A DNA stretch of 64,000 nt, taken from Paracoccaceae bacterium. Lineage in GTDB: Bacteria > Pseudomonadota > Alphaproteobacteria > Rhodobacterales > Rhodobacteraceae. The notes below the pieces were generated by a model that was not told the origin of the DNA, did not search any database, and saw only the letters and a list, made by a program, of their open reading frames with translations. The stretch's first letter is position 1; every line of letters starts with the position of its first letter. A program made the translations under genes and the position numbers. This document shows positions 35,344 through 43,444 of the stretch, piece after piece. Where the stretch lies: contig JAGRDY010000012.1 in NCBI GenBank assembly GCA_020446815.1, positions 102,148 to 166,147 on the forward strand. Reading direction: 5' to 3'.

Positions 35344-37032
35344 TCAATGCTCGGGCCGCCGCAAATTAGCCCGCGCCAGCAACGCCACCGCCACAAGCCC
35401 CACGGCGATGACGACCAAAGCCGCCGGCGCGGCCTCGGCCAGGTTTTCGAGGCTGGCCTTTTCATAGACGCGCGTGGCCAGCGTATCATAGTTGAACGGC
35501 CGCAGCAGCAGCGTTGCGGGCAATTCCTTGACGCAATCGACAAAGACCAGCAGCAGCGCGGTGCCGACCGAGCTGCGCATCAGCGGCAGATAGATCTCGC
35601 GCAGCGTCTTGCCGGGGGTGCGGCCCAGTGACCGCGCCGCCAGGGGAAGGGCCGGCGATACCCGCCCAAAGGCGGTATCGGTCGCCCCCTGGGCCACGGC
35701 AAAGAACCGCACGACATAGGCCAGCACGATCGCTGCCGCCGTGCCGGTCAGCAACAATCCCGGGTCATGCCCGGTCAGCGCCAGCCAGGCGTCGGCGATG
35801 CGGTGATCAAGGGCTGCGACGGGGATGAGAATACCCACCGCCAGAACCGCGCCGGGGGCGGCGTAACCAAGGGTCGTGACCGGCAGCAACAGGCGCGGCA
35901 ACCGGCGCCCCGACAGGCGCACCCCGTAAATCATGAAAAGCGCCCCGGTCACCGTCAGCGCCGCCGCGGCCCCCCCCACGAACAGCGTGTTGAGCAGGGC
36001 GCGCGCCAATCCGGCGCTGATCCAGGCCGAGGGCGAATCAACCGCATGGAGCGCGATCACCGTCACCGGCAGGAAAAACCCGATCCCCACCGGAATGGCG
36101 CACAAGACGGTGGCAAGCCACGCCCGCGCCCCGCGCAGCGATATCCTGACCACCGGGCGCGATTGCCGTGCCGATTGATAATAGCGTGAATTGCGCCGCG
36201 CAGTTTTTTCCAGCACCACCAGGATAAGGACAATCCCCAGGATCACGCAGGCGATCTGCGCCGCGCCACCGGGATTGCCCATCTCCAGCCAGACCGTGAA
36301 GATCCCCGTCGTCAGGGTCTGCACGCCGATATAATCGACGACGCCGAAATCGCTGACCGTTTCCATCATCACGATCGCCGCCCCTGCGGCGATCGCAGGG
36401 CGCGCCAGGGGCAATCCGACGCGCCAGAAACGCGCAAGCGGCCCCGCCCCCAGGGCGCGCGCCACCTCATAGCATCCGGCCGATTGTTCGCGGTAGGCGG
36501 CACGCGCCAGCATGTAGACATAGGGGTAGAGCGCCGCCGCCAGGACCGCGATGGCGGCGGCGCGCGAACGGACCGGAAAGAACCAGTAATCGCGTGCCGA
36601 GCTCCAGCCCATCGCTTCGCGCAATGCCCCCTGAACCGGCCCTGAATAATCCAGAAAATCGACCAGCGCATAGGCCCCGACATAGGCGGGGATGGCCAGA
36701 GGCAGGAACAGCAGCCATTCCAGCAGCCAGGCCCCCGGAAACCGGTACATGGTGATCAGCCACGCCGCCCCTGCCCCCATGGATGCCGCCAGAAACGCGG
36801 TGCCGATCGTCAGAATCGCGGTATTGGCGAGATAGCGCGGCAAGGTCGTGGCCAGAAGATGCGGCCAGATGTTTTCCGTCGGATTGAAGGCCAGCACCAG
36901 AACCGACAGGATCGGAATGACAATCAGTGCCGCGATCGTCGCGGCCCCCCAGGACCACAGGCCGCCCAGCCCCCAATACCGTCGCCGCAGCAACCAAGAG
37001 CCTGCATCAGGGGCGTCGTGACCGGTCATCAT
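35344..37032 (-). CDS. iron(III) ABC transporter permease, fused FbpB-type
   Basis: Inner-membrane permease of 562 residues with about twelve helices in two halves, each carrying a BPD_transp_1 module. The first coupling region is EVARALGAGPLARFWRVGLPLARPAI; the second is ARSLGRTPGKTLREIYLPLM. Fused two-domain permeases of this type belong to FbpABC/AfuABC/SfuABC ferric transporters; iron as substrate is a family inference. No binding protein or ATPase gene is adjacent. A 21-bp palindrome sits 12 bp upstream of the start. It is divergent from the gene at 37129. Confidence 0.88.
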   Translation of the reverse strand: MMTGHDAPDAGSWLLRRRYWGLGGLWSWGAATIAALIVIPILSVLVLAFNPTENIWPHLLATTLPRYLANTAILTIGTAFLAASMGAGAAWLITMYRFPGAWLLEWLLFLPLAIPAYVGAYALVDFLDYSGPVQGALREAMGWSSARDYWFFPVRSRAAAIAVLAAALYPYVYMLARAAYREQSAGCYEVARALGAGPLARFWRVGLPLARPAIAAGAAIVMMETVSDFGVVDYIGVQTLTTGIFTVWLEMGNPGGAAQIACVILGIVLILVVLEKTARRNSRYYQSARQSRPVVRISLRGARAWLATVLCAIPVGIGFFLPVTVIALHAVDSPSAWISAGLARALLNTLFVGGAAAALTVTGALFMIYGVRLSGRRLPRLLLPVTTLGYAAPGAVLAVGILIPVAALDHRIADAWLALTGHDPGLLLTGTAAAIVLAYVVRFFAVAQGATDTAFGRVSPALPLAARSLGRTPGKTLREIYLPLMRSSVGTALLLVFVDCVKELPATLLLRPFNYDTLATRVYEKASLENLAEAAPAALVVIAVGLVAVALLARANLRRPEH

Positions 37033-37043
37033 GGCCCGCCGTT

Positions 37044-37064
37044 ACAGGAAAGCGGTTTTCCTGT
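37044..37064. promoter_or_regulatory. palindrome ACAGGAAA-N5-TTTCCTGT upstream of the permease
   Basis: Perfect 8-bp arms (37044-37051 and 37057-37064) 12 bp before the permease start, in the 96-bp divergent region shared with the gene at 37129. It could be an operator or, in RNA, a stem beside the permease ribosome site. It does not match the Fur/Mur, RirA or Irr consensus sequences I know. Confidence 0.5.
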
Positions 37065-37128
37065 CCAGAAAGGCCGTATAGGTTCAACGGGATCGGGCGG
37101 CATTTTACAGGCAGGGACAAGGCAAGCC

Positions 37129-38007
37129 ATGCAGATCGTTTACCATCTCGGGGCCCATTGCACCGACGAAGACCGGCTGGTGCGCAGCCTGTTGAAGAAC
37201 CGCGGCATTCTGAACCCGCAGGGCATCGTCATTCCGCCGCCGCGGCTTTACCGGCAAATCCTTCCGAAAATGGCGCAGACCTTGAAGGATGGCCCCGCCG
37301 AGGCCGAAACCCAGAAGATCATTCTTGACGCGGTGATGGAGGAAGACGAAGCCAAGCGTCTGATCTTCAGCCACGATTTCCTGATCGGATATCCCCGCGG
37401 CGCCATTTCGGAACACGGGCTTTACCGCGGCGCGCCTCAACGGGTCGTCGCTCTGTCCAACCTCTTTCCCGATGCCGAGACAGAATTCCATCTGGCGTTG
37501 CGCAACCCGGCGACGCTGATCCCGGCGCTGATCGCGCGCATCCCCGATGCAAGCTATCAAAGCGTGATGGGCGACACCAACCCGATGGATCTGCGCTGGG
37601 TGCCGGTCATCCGGCGCATTCTGGCCGCCCTGCCGGGGATCGATCTGACCGTGTGGTGCAATGAAGACACGCCGCTTATCTGGCCGGAACTGCTGCGCAA
37701 CCTTGCCGGCCTTGGCCATGAGAGCGAGATGGAAGGCGATTACGATCTTCTGGCGGCGATCATGTCGGAAGCCGGCCTGAGCCGGTTGCAGGCCTTCATG
37801 CAAAGCCATCCGCCCCGCTCGAGAAGCCAGCGGCGGCGCAATGTCGCGGCGTTCCTGGACAAATTCGCCCTCACGGACGAGATCGAGATGGAAATCCCCC
37901 TGCCGGGATGGACCGACGATCTGGTCGCTGCCGTCACCGCCACCTACGAGGCCGACGTCGCCGAGATCAAGGCGATGGCCGGCGTTGATTTCATTGATCC
38001 CAGTTAG
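37129..38007 (+). CDS. conserved hypothetical protein with sulfotransferase-like N-terminus
   Basis: Soluble protein of 292 residues. The N-terminus IVYHLGAHCTDEDRLVRSLL resembles the beta-strand/loop/helix that opens bacterial sulfotransferase-like proteins (HIGAHKTGT-type), but the Lys-Thr-Gly-Thr of the PAPS-binding P-loop is missing. The middle has RGAISEHGLYRGAPQRVVAL and FHLALRNPATLIPAL, again arranged as in that fold. I infer a degenerate sulfotransferase-like protein and do not assign a reaction. The stop codon lies next to a 17-bp imperfect tandem duplication. It is divergent from the iron permease. Confidence 0.7.
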   Translation: MQIVYHLGAHCTDEDRLVRSLLKNRGILNPQGIVIPPPRLYRQILPKMAQTLKDGPAEAETQKIILDAVMEEDEAKRLIFSHDFLIGYPRGAISEHGLYRGAPQRVVALSNLFPDAETEFHLALRNPATLIPALIARIPDASYQSVMGDTNPMDLRWVPVIRRILAALPGIDLTVWCNEDTPLIWPELLRNLAGLGHESEMEGDYDLLAAIMSEAGLSRLQAFMQSHPPRSRSQRRRNVAAFLDKFALTDEIEMEIPLPGWTDDLVAAVTATYEADVAEIKAMAGVDFIDPS

Positions 38008-38025
38008 GTTTCATTGATCCCGGTT
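37989..38025. repeat. tandem 17-bp repeat spanning the stop codon of the gene at 37129
   Basis: TTTCATTGATCCCAGTT (37989-38005) and TTTCATTGATCCCGGTT (38009-38025), one mismatch, 20-bp period. The first copy encodes the last residues and leads into the stop codon; the second is untranslated. It looks like a slippage duplication at the gene end. Confidence 0.8.
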
Positions 38026-38423
38026 GACCGGGCGATTGGCGCATCGGTTGCGCGTGCCGGGCCCGGCGCGGCCTCGGGCATGGCTAGGGCGACAATCGGG
38101 TGTGCGACGCAGCAAGGGCCCCGAGAGCCGCGCCAATCTACGGTGCCCCACCCTTATCAACCTCCTGCGAACCGCAAGACCGAAACTTCCGATCTGCCGA
38201 AAACGAAGGCGATCCGGATGGTGCCACGCATTCGCCCGCTCCGTCATCGGTCAAATGCGATAGCCCTGAACCGCCCCCCAGAAAACACTTGCGCCCGCAA
38301 CAAAACGCAGTATGTTCCCGGCCTCGCTTGAACATTGGGTTCGCACCCGGTGGCCGCAGTGCGACCAGTGACGAATTCGGACGAAATCCAGGGCACAGGC
38401 CCTCTTTAACCCGAGGTTGAAAC
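38008..38423. other. 416-bp region upstream of rpmF without a recognisable gene
   Basis: In many alphaproteobacteria a DUF177 (YceD-like) gene sits here. I see no DUF177-like protein in any frame; a 105-codon plus-strand frame from 38014 and a 78-codon minus-strand frame have composition typical of non-coding GC-rich DNA. The 3' third carries the likely rpmF promoter. Confidence 0.55.
38289..38316 (+). promoter_or_regulatory. putative sigma-70 promoter of rpmF-plsX-fabH
   Basis: TTGCGC (38289-38294), 16-bp spacer, TATGTT (38311-38316), about 108 bp upstream of rpmF. It is a reasonable housekeeping promoter for this GC-rich genome; the transcription start has not been seen. Confidence 0.45.
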
Positions 38424-38630
38424 ATGGCTGTCCCTCAGAACAGAACCACGCGGTCGCGCCGCAACATGCGCCGCGCGCACGATGCGCTGACCGCCGCAAA
38501 TCCGAACGAATGCCCCAATTGCGGTGAACTGAAGCGCCCGCACCACGTTTGCGGCGCCTGCGGCCACTATGGCGACCGCGAAGTCGTCGCGAAGGCGGCC
38601 GAACTCGATCTGGACGACGACGCGGCGTAA
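38424..38630 (+). CDS. rpmF: 50S ribosomal protein L32
   Basis: Ribosomal large-subunit protein of 68 residues. The basic N-terminus [20 protein letters not shown] is diagnostic. The zinc-ribbon cysteines are all present (CPNC ... CGAC), so this is the zinc-binding C+ form. It leads the conserved rpmF-plsX-fabH-ihfA-merR cluster; plsX follows after 25 bp. Confidence 0.98.
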   Translation: MAVPQNRTTRSRRNMRRAHDALTAANPNECPNCGELKRPHHVCGACGHYGDREVVAKAAELDLDDDAA

Positions 38631-38655
38631 CGCTGTGTCCTGTTAGGTCAGCACA

Positions 38656-39771
38656 ATGACATCAGCGCCCGATCCGCAGCCTGACGGCCTCAGGACCGGG
38701 CCTGCGGGGGCTGTCGTCATTTCACTTGACGCCATGGGCGGCGACCGGGGGCCTGCCGCCGTCGTTGCCGGTCTGGCGCAATTCGCGGCCGCCAACAGTG
38801 ACGCAAGCTTCGTCATTCACGGGCCGCAAGACGATCTGACAAGAATGTTGGCCAAGCGCCCGGCGCTGGCCGCGCGCTGCACGATCCGCCACGCCGATGG
38901 CGTCGTCACGATGGATGACAAGCCGTCGCATGTGATGCGCAGCGGTCAGAATACCTCGATGTGGTCGACGATTGAATCGGTGCGCAACAACGAGGCATCC
39001 GTCGCAGTCAGCTGCGGCAACACCGGCGCCCTGATGGCGGTGTCGATGGTCCGCCTGCGCAAACTGCCGGGCATCAACCGCCCGGCGATCGCCTGCCTCT
39101 GGCCGTCGCGCAACCCCGGCGGGTTCAACCTGATGCTGGATGTCGGGGCCGATGTGAAGGCCGATGCGCCCGATCTCTTTCAATTCGCGCTGATGGGGGC
39201 CTCATACGCGCGCAACGGCCTGGGCATCAAACGCCCCAGAATCGGCCTGCTGAACGTCGGCACCGAGGAAAACAAGGGCGGCGCCGAACTCAAGGCCGCG
39301 CAGGACATGATCGCGGCGGCGACGGAAACCGGCAATTTCGACTATATCGGTTTTGTCGAGGGTGGCGATCTGCCATCGTCCCGTGTCGATGTGCTTGTCA
39401 CCGACGGCTTTACCGGCAATATCGCATTGAAAACCGGAGAAGGCACCGCGAAGCTCATCGGCGATTTTCTCAAGGAAGCCTTCAACGCCACCCTTTTGTC
39501 GCGTTTTGGTGCCCTGCTGGCAATGGGTTCGCTGCGACGCCTGAGGCAACGCATCGATCCGCGCCGGCAAAATGGCGGGGTGTTTCTTGGGCTGAACGGC
39601 ACGGTGGTCAAGTCGCACGGCTCGGCGGATGCGACCGGTGTCTGCGCGGCCATACAACTTGCCTATGCGCTGGCGCGGTCGGGTTTTCAGGAACGGCTTG
39701 CGGCGCGGGTTGCCTCGGCCGCATTGGCGGGGCAGGATGCCCCGGAACTTGGATTGAAAAACGGGAACTGA
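38656..39771 (+). CDS. plsX: phosphate acyltransferase PlsX
   Basis: Makes acyl-phosphate from acyl-ACP and phosphate for phospholipid synthesis. 371 residues: an N-terminal extension of about 20 residues, then ISLDAMGGDRGPAAVV (signature), SCGNTGALMA, RPAIACLWPS, GLLNVGTEENKGG and VLVTDGFTGNIALKTGEG. It lies between rpmF and fabH, coupled to fabH by a 2-bp gap. Confidence 0.97.
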   Translation: MTSAPDPQPDGLRTGPAGAVVISLDAMGGDRGPAAVVAGLAQFAAANSDASFVIHGPQDDLTRMLAKRPALAARCTIRHADGVVTMDDKPSHVMRSGQNTSMWSTIESVRNNEASVAVSCGNTGALMAVSMVRLRKLPGINRPAIACLWPSRNPGGFNLMLDVGADVKADAPDLFQFALMGASYARNGLGIKRPRIGLLNVGTEENKGGAELKAAQDMIAAATETGNFDYIGFVEGGDLPSSRVDVLVTDGFTGNIALKTGEGTAKLIGDFLKEAFNATLLSRFGALLAMGSLRRLRQRIDPRRQNGGVFLGLNGTVVKSHGSADATGVCAAIQLAYALARSGFQERLAARVASAALAGQDAPELGLKNGN

Positions 39772-39773
39772 GA

Positions 39774-40748
39774 ATGACGATCCGTGCCGTAGTTAGCGGT
39801 GTGGGGCACTACCTGCCCGCGCGTGTGGTTGCGAATGCCGAATTCGAAGCCCTCGTCGATACCAGCGATGAATGGATCAGGTCGCGCAGCGGGATCGAGC
39901 GGCGGCATTTCGCCGCCGATGGCGAAACCACCTCGGATCTTGCCACCAAAGCGGCGGCGGCGGCGCTGAACGATGCGGGTCTGAGCGCCGACGATCTGGA
40001 TGCCATAGTACTGGCCACCTCGACCCCCGATCTGACCTTTCCCTCGGCGGCGACCATGGTTCAGGCCAAGATCGGCATGAAGCAGGGCTTTGCCTTTGAC
40101 GTGCAGGCCGTCTGCGCCGGATTCGTCTTTGCACTGGCCAACGCGAACGCGCTGATTCTGTCGGGTCAGGCGCGGCGGGTGCTGGTCATCGGGGCCGAAA
40201 CCTTCAGCCGTATCCTCGATTTCACTGACCGTGCCACCTGCGTTCTGTTCGGCGACGGCGCGGGCGCGGTCATTCTGCAAGCGGCCGAAGGCCAGGGCAA
40301 CTCCGGCGACCGCGGCATTCTCGCGACCGACTTGCACAGCGACGGAACGCTTCAGGATCTGCTCTATGTCGATGGCGGCGTATCGACCACGGGAACCGCC
40401 GGACACCTGCGCATGCAAGGAAACCAGGTGTTCCGCCATGCCATTGAAAAGCTGGCCGAAACCGCTCACAGGTCTTTGGAAAAGGCCGGTCTTTCGGCCG
40501 ATGACGTCGACTGGATCGTGCCGCATCAGGCCAATATTCGCATCATCGAAGGCACCGCGAAACGCATGCATTTGCCGATGGACCGGGTGGTTGTCACGGT
40601 TCAGGACCATGGCAATACATCGGCGGCATCGATCCCGCTTGCGCTGTCGGTGGGCAAGGCGCGCGGGCAGATCAAGGCTGGCGACCTTCTGGTCACCGAG
40701 GCCATCGGCGGTGGACTGAGCTGGGGCTCCGTCATTTTGAGGTGGTGA
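39774..40748 (+). CDS. fabH: beta-ketoacyl-ACP synthase III
   Basis: Condenses acetyl-CoA with malonyl-ACP to start fatty-acid synthesis. The 324 residues carry the full triad Cys114 (QAVCAGF), His251 (VPHQANIRI) and Asn281 (DHGNTSAAS). SGIERRHFA near the N-terminus is typical of FabH. It starts 2 bp after plsX and is followed by ihfA after 88 bp, which contains a separate promoter candidate. Confidence 0.98.
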   Translation: MTIRAVVSGVGHYLPARVVANAEFEALVDTSDEWIRSRSGIERRHFAADGETTSDLATKAAAAALNDAGLSADDLDAIVLATSTPDLTFPSAATMVQAKIGMKQGFAFDVQAVCAGFVFALANANALILSGQARRVLVIGAETFSRILDFTDRATCVLFGDGAGAVILQAAEGQGNSGDRGILATDLHSDGTLQDLLYVDGGVSTTGTAGHLRMQGNQVFRHAIEKLAETAHRSLEKAGLSADDVDWIVPHQANIRIIEGTAKRMHLPMDRVVVTVQDHGNTSAASIPLALSVGKARGQIKAGDLLVTEAIGGGLSWGSVILRW

Positions 40749-40756
40749 AAACCTGC

Positions 40757-40785
40757 TTGAAAGCTCCCATCCAAGCCATTGATAT
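40757..40785 (+). promoter_or_regulatory. putative sigma-70 promoter of ihfA
   Basis: TTGAAA (40757-40762), 17-bp spacer, TGATAT (40780-40785), about 51 bp before the ihfA start in an AT-rich pocket between fabH and ihfA. Confidence 0.5.
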
Positions 40786-40836
40786 TGACTCGTAAATTCA
40801 AACCCCTCATCTTCTGCCAAACAACAGGGGGACGAA

Positions 40837-41139
40837 ATGAGCGAAAAAACACTGACTCGCATGGATCTCAGCGAAGCCGTATTTCGTGAAGTCGGGCTTT
40901 CGCGCAACGAATCGGCGCAATTGGTCGAGAGTGTCCTGCAACATATGTCCGACGCGCTGGCAGGCGGCGAAACGGTCAAGATTTCGTCCTTCGGCACCTT
41001 TTCGGTGCGCAGCAAGGGCGCGCGCATCGGCCGCAACCCCAAGACCGGCGAAGAGGTGCCGATTCACCCCCGGCGAGTTCTGACATTTCGCCCCTCCCAT
41101 CTGATGAAGGATCGCGTCGCGGCCGGGAACAGGGGCTGA
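40837..41139 (+). CDS. ihfA: integration host factor subunit alpha
   Basis: DNA-bending protein of 100 residues of the HU/IHF family. [23 protein letters not shown], the beta-arm segment [23 protein letters not shown] and the final LMKDRV are diagnostic of IHF-alpha. It forms a heterodimer with IhfB, encoded elsewhere. merR follows 11 bp later, presumably in the same transcript. Confidence 0.97.
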   Translation: MSEKTLTRMDLSEAVFREVGLSRNESAQLVESVLQHMSDALAGGETVKISSFGTFSVRSKGARIGRNPKTGEEVPIHPRRVLTFRPSHLMKDRVAAGNRG

Positions 41140-41150
41140 GGACGCGCGCC

Positions 41151-41888
41151 ATGGAGAAATCGGCTGACGCCTTCAGAACCATCAGCGAGGTCTCCGATTA
41201 CCTGAAAACGCCCGCCCATGTGCTGCGTTTCTGGGAAAGCCGGTTTTCACAGGTCAAGCCGGTCAAGCGGGCGGGCGGGCGACGCTATTATCGCCCCTCC
41301 GACGTGGCATTGATCAGCGGCATCAAGAAGCTGTTGCACGAAGACGGGTTGACCATCCGCGGGGTGCAGAAAATCCTCAAGGAACAGGGCGTGCGCCACG
41401 TCGCCGAACTGACGCCGGAATTCCTCTCATCGGCGAATGGCAAGGCCGAGCCCGATACGGCGGTTGCGCAAGAGACGCCACAGGCCGCGCCGGAAACGCC
41501 CCGGGACGCACCCGAAACCGCCGCCGCGGCCGCCAGCGGCCCGGCAGAGCGCCCCGATACCTCGCCCGGCGCGGACAGGCGCGCGGCACTGGACCGGCAG
41601 CGGCAAGCGGATCGCGAGGCGCCCGAGGCGCCGATGCATGTCGATGTTCCGCCCGCCGAGCCGGCAGGATCGGGCGATGTGCTGACGCTTGGAGCCGATG
41701 ACAAGGCCGGCGGGCCACCGCCCGAGGGCCGCGCCGCAACCGACCGCGGCCTGCCTGCCGCCGCCATGCTGCGGGCGATGGATACCGTGCGCGCCCGTGA
41801 CAAGAAGCCGGAATTGACATCGGTCTATCTGCGGCTGGTTGACCTCAGGGAACGGATGGTGGGCAACGGCAACCCATCACGCGACTGA
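41151..41888 (+). CDS. MerR family transcriptional regulator
   Basis: DNA-binding protein of 245 residues. The N-terminal winged helix ([21 protein letters not shown] ... [11 protein letters not shown]) and the [19 protein letters not shown] helix are clear. The next ~100 residues are low-complexity Pro/Ala/Glu/Asp-rich, and a conserved C-terminal stretch ([18 protein letters not shown]) closes the protein. There are no cysteines suggesting metal sensing. This gene follows ihfA in most Rhodobacterales; its function is not known. Confidence 0.9.
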   Translation: MEKSADAFRTISEVSDYLKTPAHVLRFWESRFSQVKPVKRAGGRRYYRPSDVALISGIKKLLHEDGLTIRGVQKILKEQGVRHVAELTPEFLSSANGKAEPDTAVAQETPQAAPETPRDAPETAAAAASGPAERPDTSPGADRRAALDRQRQADREAPEAPMHVDVPPAEPAGSGDVLTLGADDKAGGPPPEGRAATDRGLPAAAMLRAMDTVRARDKKPELTSVYLRLVDLRERMVGNGNPSRD

Positions 41889-41939
41889 CCTTTCGCCGAT
41901 GCCATCGCGCCCGCCGGTTCATTCCAGCCGTTTTGGCGC

Positions 41940-41969
41940 TTGCCCCTGCCCCTGTTATCGGCCTATACA
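41940..41969 (+). promoter_or_regulatory. putative promoter of tRNA-Pro
   Basis: TTGCCC (41940-41945), 18-bp spacer, TATACA (41964-41969), with the -10 ending 9 nt before the mature tRNA 5' end. Confidence 0.6.
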
Positions 41970-41978
41970 CCGCCGCGT

Positions 41979-42056
41979 CGGGCCGTGGCGCAGCCTGGTT
42001 AGCGCGTCCGTCTGGGGGGCGGAAGGTCGCGAGTTCGAATCTCGCCGGCCCGACCA
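41979..42056 (+). tRNA. tRNA-Pro(GGG)
   Basis: Complete cloverleaf: acceptor CGGGCCG/CGGCCCG, D stem GCGC/GCGC, anticodon stem TCCGT/GCGGA with loop CTGGGGG (anticodon GGG), T arm GCGAG-TTCGAAT-CTCGC, discriminator A and encoded CCA. It follows merR, the usual location in this order, and is followed by a terminator hairpin. Confidence 0.97.
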
Positions 42057-42063
42057 CTACCGA

Positions 42064-42093
42064 AACGCCCATCCCGTAACCGGGGTGGGCGTT
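42064..42093 (+). terminator. terminator of tRNA-Pro
   Basis: Twelve-bp stem AACGCCCATCCC/GGGGTGGGCGTT (one G-T pair) with a 6-nt loop, 8 nt after the tRNA. The T-tract is short, but stem strength and position support termination. Confidence 0.65.
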
Positions 42094-42113
42094 CGCTTAT
42101 CGGGAGATGCCAT

Positions 42114-43196
42114 ATGACCGAATCCGGGGTGCTTTCGGACAGCGCGATCCGCGCCATGGTCGCGGCCGGTGACATCGCGGGCGATCTGGCCATCGCGGAC
42201 AGCCAGATCCAGCCTGCCAGCCTCGATCTGCGGCTCGGGCCGTGCGCCTTCCGTGTGCGCGCCTCGTTTCTGGCGGGCAAGGGGCGCAGGGTCGAAGACC
42301 GGCTGGCCGAATTCGAAATGCACCGCATCGATCTGCGTCAGGGGGCGGTGCTGGAAAAGGGGTGCGTCTATGTCGTGCCGCTGATGGAACGCCTGTCGCT
42401 GCCCGCGTCGATGTCGGGCGCATCCAGCGCCAAATCCTCGATCGGCCGGCTCGACCTGCTGACCCGGGTCATCACCGATCACGGCCACGAATTCGACCGT
42501 ATACAACCGGGTTATCGCGGGCGGCTCTACGCCGAGATCTGCCCGCAGTCGTTTTCCGTCATCGCCCAGGCCGGCCAGATGCTGAACCAGATCATCTTTC
42601 GTTCGGGGCAGAGTTTTCTGGACGACAGCGCGCTGCGCGCGCTTCACGCGAAAACCCCCATCGTTTCGGGCGATGCGATGATTTCCGGCGGGTTGGGCTT
42701 TTCCGTCGATCTGCGCCCTGAAACCGGCACGCTGGTCGGTTACCGCGCCAAACCGCATACCGGCGTGATCGACCTGGCGCGGCTCGGGTATTACGATCCG
42801 GCGGATTTCTGGGAAGAGGTGCACACCGATAGCGGCTGGATCATCCTCGATCCCGGCGCCTTCTATATTCTCGTCAGCCGCGAATCGATCGCGATTCCAC
42901 CCGATTGCGCGGCCGAAATGGCCCCCTATCTGGCCATGGCCGGTGAATTCCGGGTCCATTACGCCGGCTTTTTCGATCCGGGCTTTGGCTGGGCCGAAGC
43001 CGGTGGCGCCGGGTCGCGCGGCGTGCTCGAAGTGCGCTGCCACGAGGCGCCGTTCGTGCTGGAACATGGTCAGGTCGTGGGCCGGCTGGTCTATGAACGC
43101 ATGTTGTCGCGCCCTGAACGGCTTTACGGCAGCGCCATCGCGTCGAGCTATCAGGGTCAGGGGCTGAAACTGTCAAAGCATTTCCGCACCGGATGA
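42114..43196 (+). CDS. dcd: dCTP deaminase family protein, long (two-domain) form
   Basis: Annotated across Rhodobacterales as 2'-deoxycytidine 5'-triphosphate deaminase, which supplies dUTP for thymidylate synthesis. The 360 residues are nearly twice the ~190 of E. coli Dcd. ADSQIQPASLDLRLG is the family N-terminal block, SAKSSIGRLDLLTRV corresponds to the catalytic RSSxxRxG region, and PGYRGRLYAEICP follows. A second dUTPase-like half runs from about residue 190, with GWIILDPGAFYILVSRESIAIP and FFDPGFGW. It looks like a tandem domain duplication. Confidence 0.88.
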   Translation: MTESGVLSDSAIRAMVAAGDIAGDLAIADSQIQPASLDLRLGPCAFRVRASFLAGKGRRVEDRLAEFEMHRIDLRQGAVLEKGCVYVVPLMERLSLPASMSGASSAKSSIGRLDLLTRVITDHGHEFDRIQPGYRGRLYAEICPQSFSVIAQAGQMLNQIIFRSGQSFLDDSALRALHAKTPIVSGDAMISGGLGFSVDLRPETGTLVGYRAKPHTGVIDLARLGYYDPADFWEEVHTDSGWIILDPGAFYILVSRESIAIPPDCAAEMAPYLAMAGEFRVHYAGFFDPGFGWAEAGGAGSRGVLEVRCHEAPFVLEHGQVVGRLVYERMLSRPERLYGSAIASSYQGQGLKLSKHFRTG

Positions 43197-43217
43197 CGGG
43201 TGCTTTCCCGGTCTTGC

Positions 43218-43430
43218 CTACCGCCCCAGCCGCCGGGTGACCTTTGCCGCCTGCCTGGCGCGTTTGGCCATGTCCTTGCCCATCTGCGCCTGCTTGCGCT
43301 CATCGGGGGTCATCTGTTCCTTCGGTTTGCCCTTTCGGGTGGCAAGATCAATGCCCCTGTCAACCCCGGTTCTGACCAGACGGTGCAGCACCTGACGGAT
43401 CACCATGTTGATAAGTCGGTTCAAGTCCAT
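43218..43430 (-). CDS. small conserved protein after scpB
   Basis: Hypothetical protein of 70 residues from the ATG at 43430. The N-terminal half MDLNRLINMVIRQVLHRLVRTG is amphipathic helical; the C-terminal half is strongly basic (KGKPKEQMTPDERKQAQMGK). It lies 14 bp after scpB on the same strand, suggesting co-transcription with the scp operon. No function known. Confidence 0.65.
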   Translation of the reverse strand: MDLNRLINMVIRQVLHRLVRTGVDRGIDLATRKGKPKEQMTPDERKQAQMGKDMAKRARQAAKVTRRLGR

Positions 43431-43444
43431 TCGGCAAACTCCTG

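Noticed and set aside
34940-35347. 135-codon minus-strand frame between UbiH-like and permease genes
   Set aside because: Overlaps the UbiH-like coding region, no ribosome site, no recognisable domain.
38014-38331. 105-codon plus-strand frame upstream of rpmF
   Set aside because: No ribosome site, Arg/Pro/Ala-rich non-coding-like composition, not DUF177-like.
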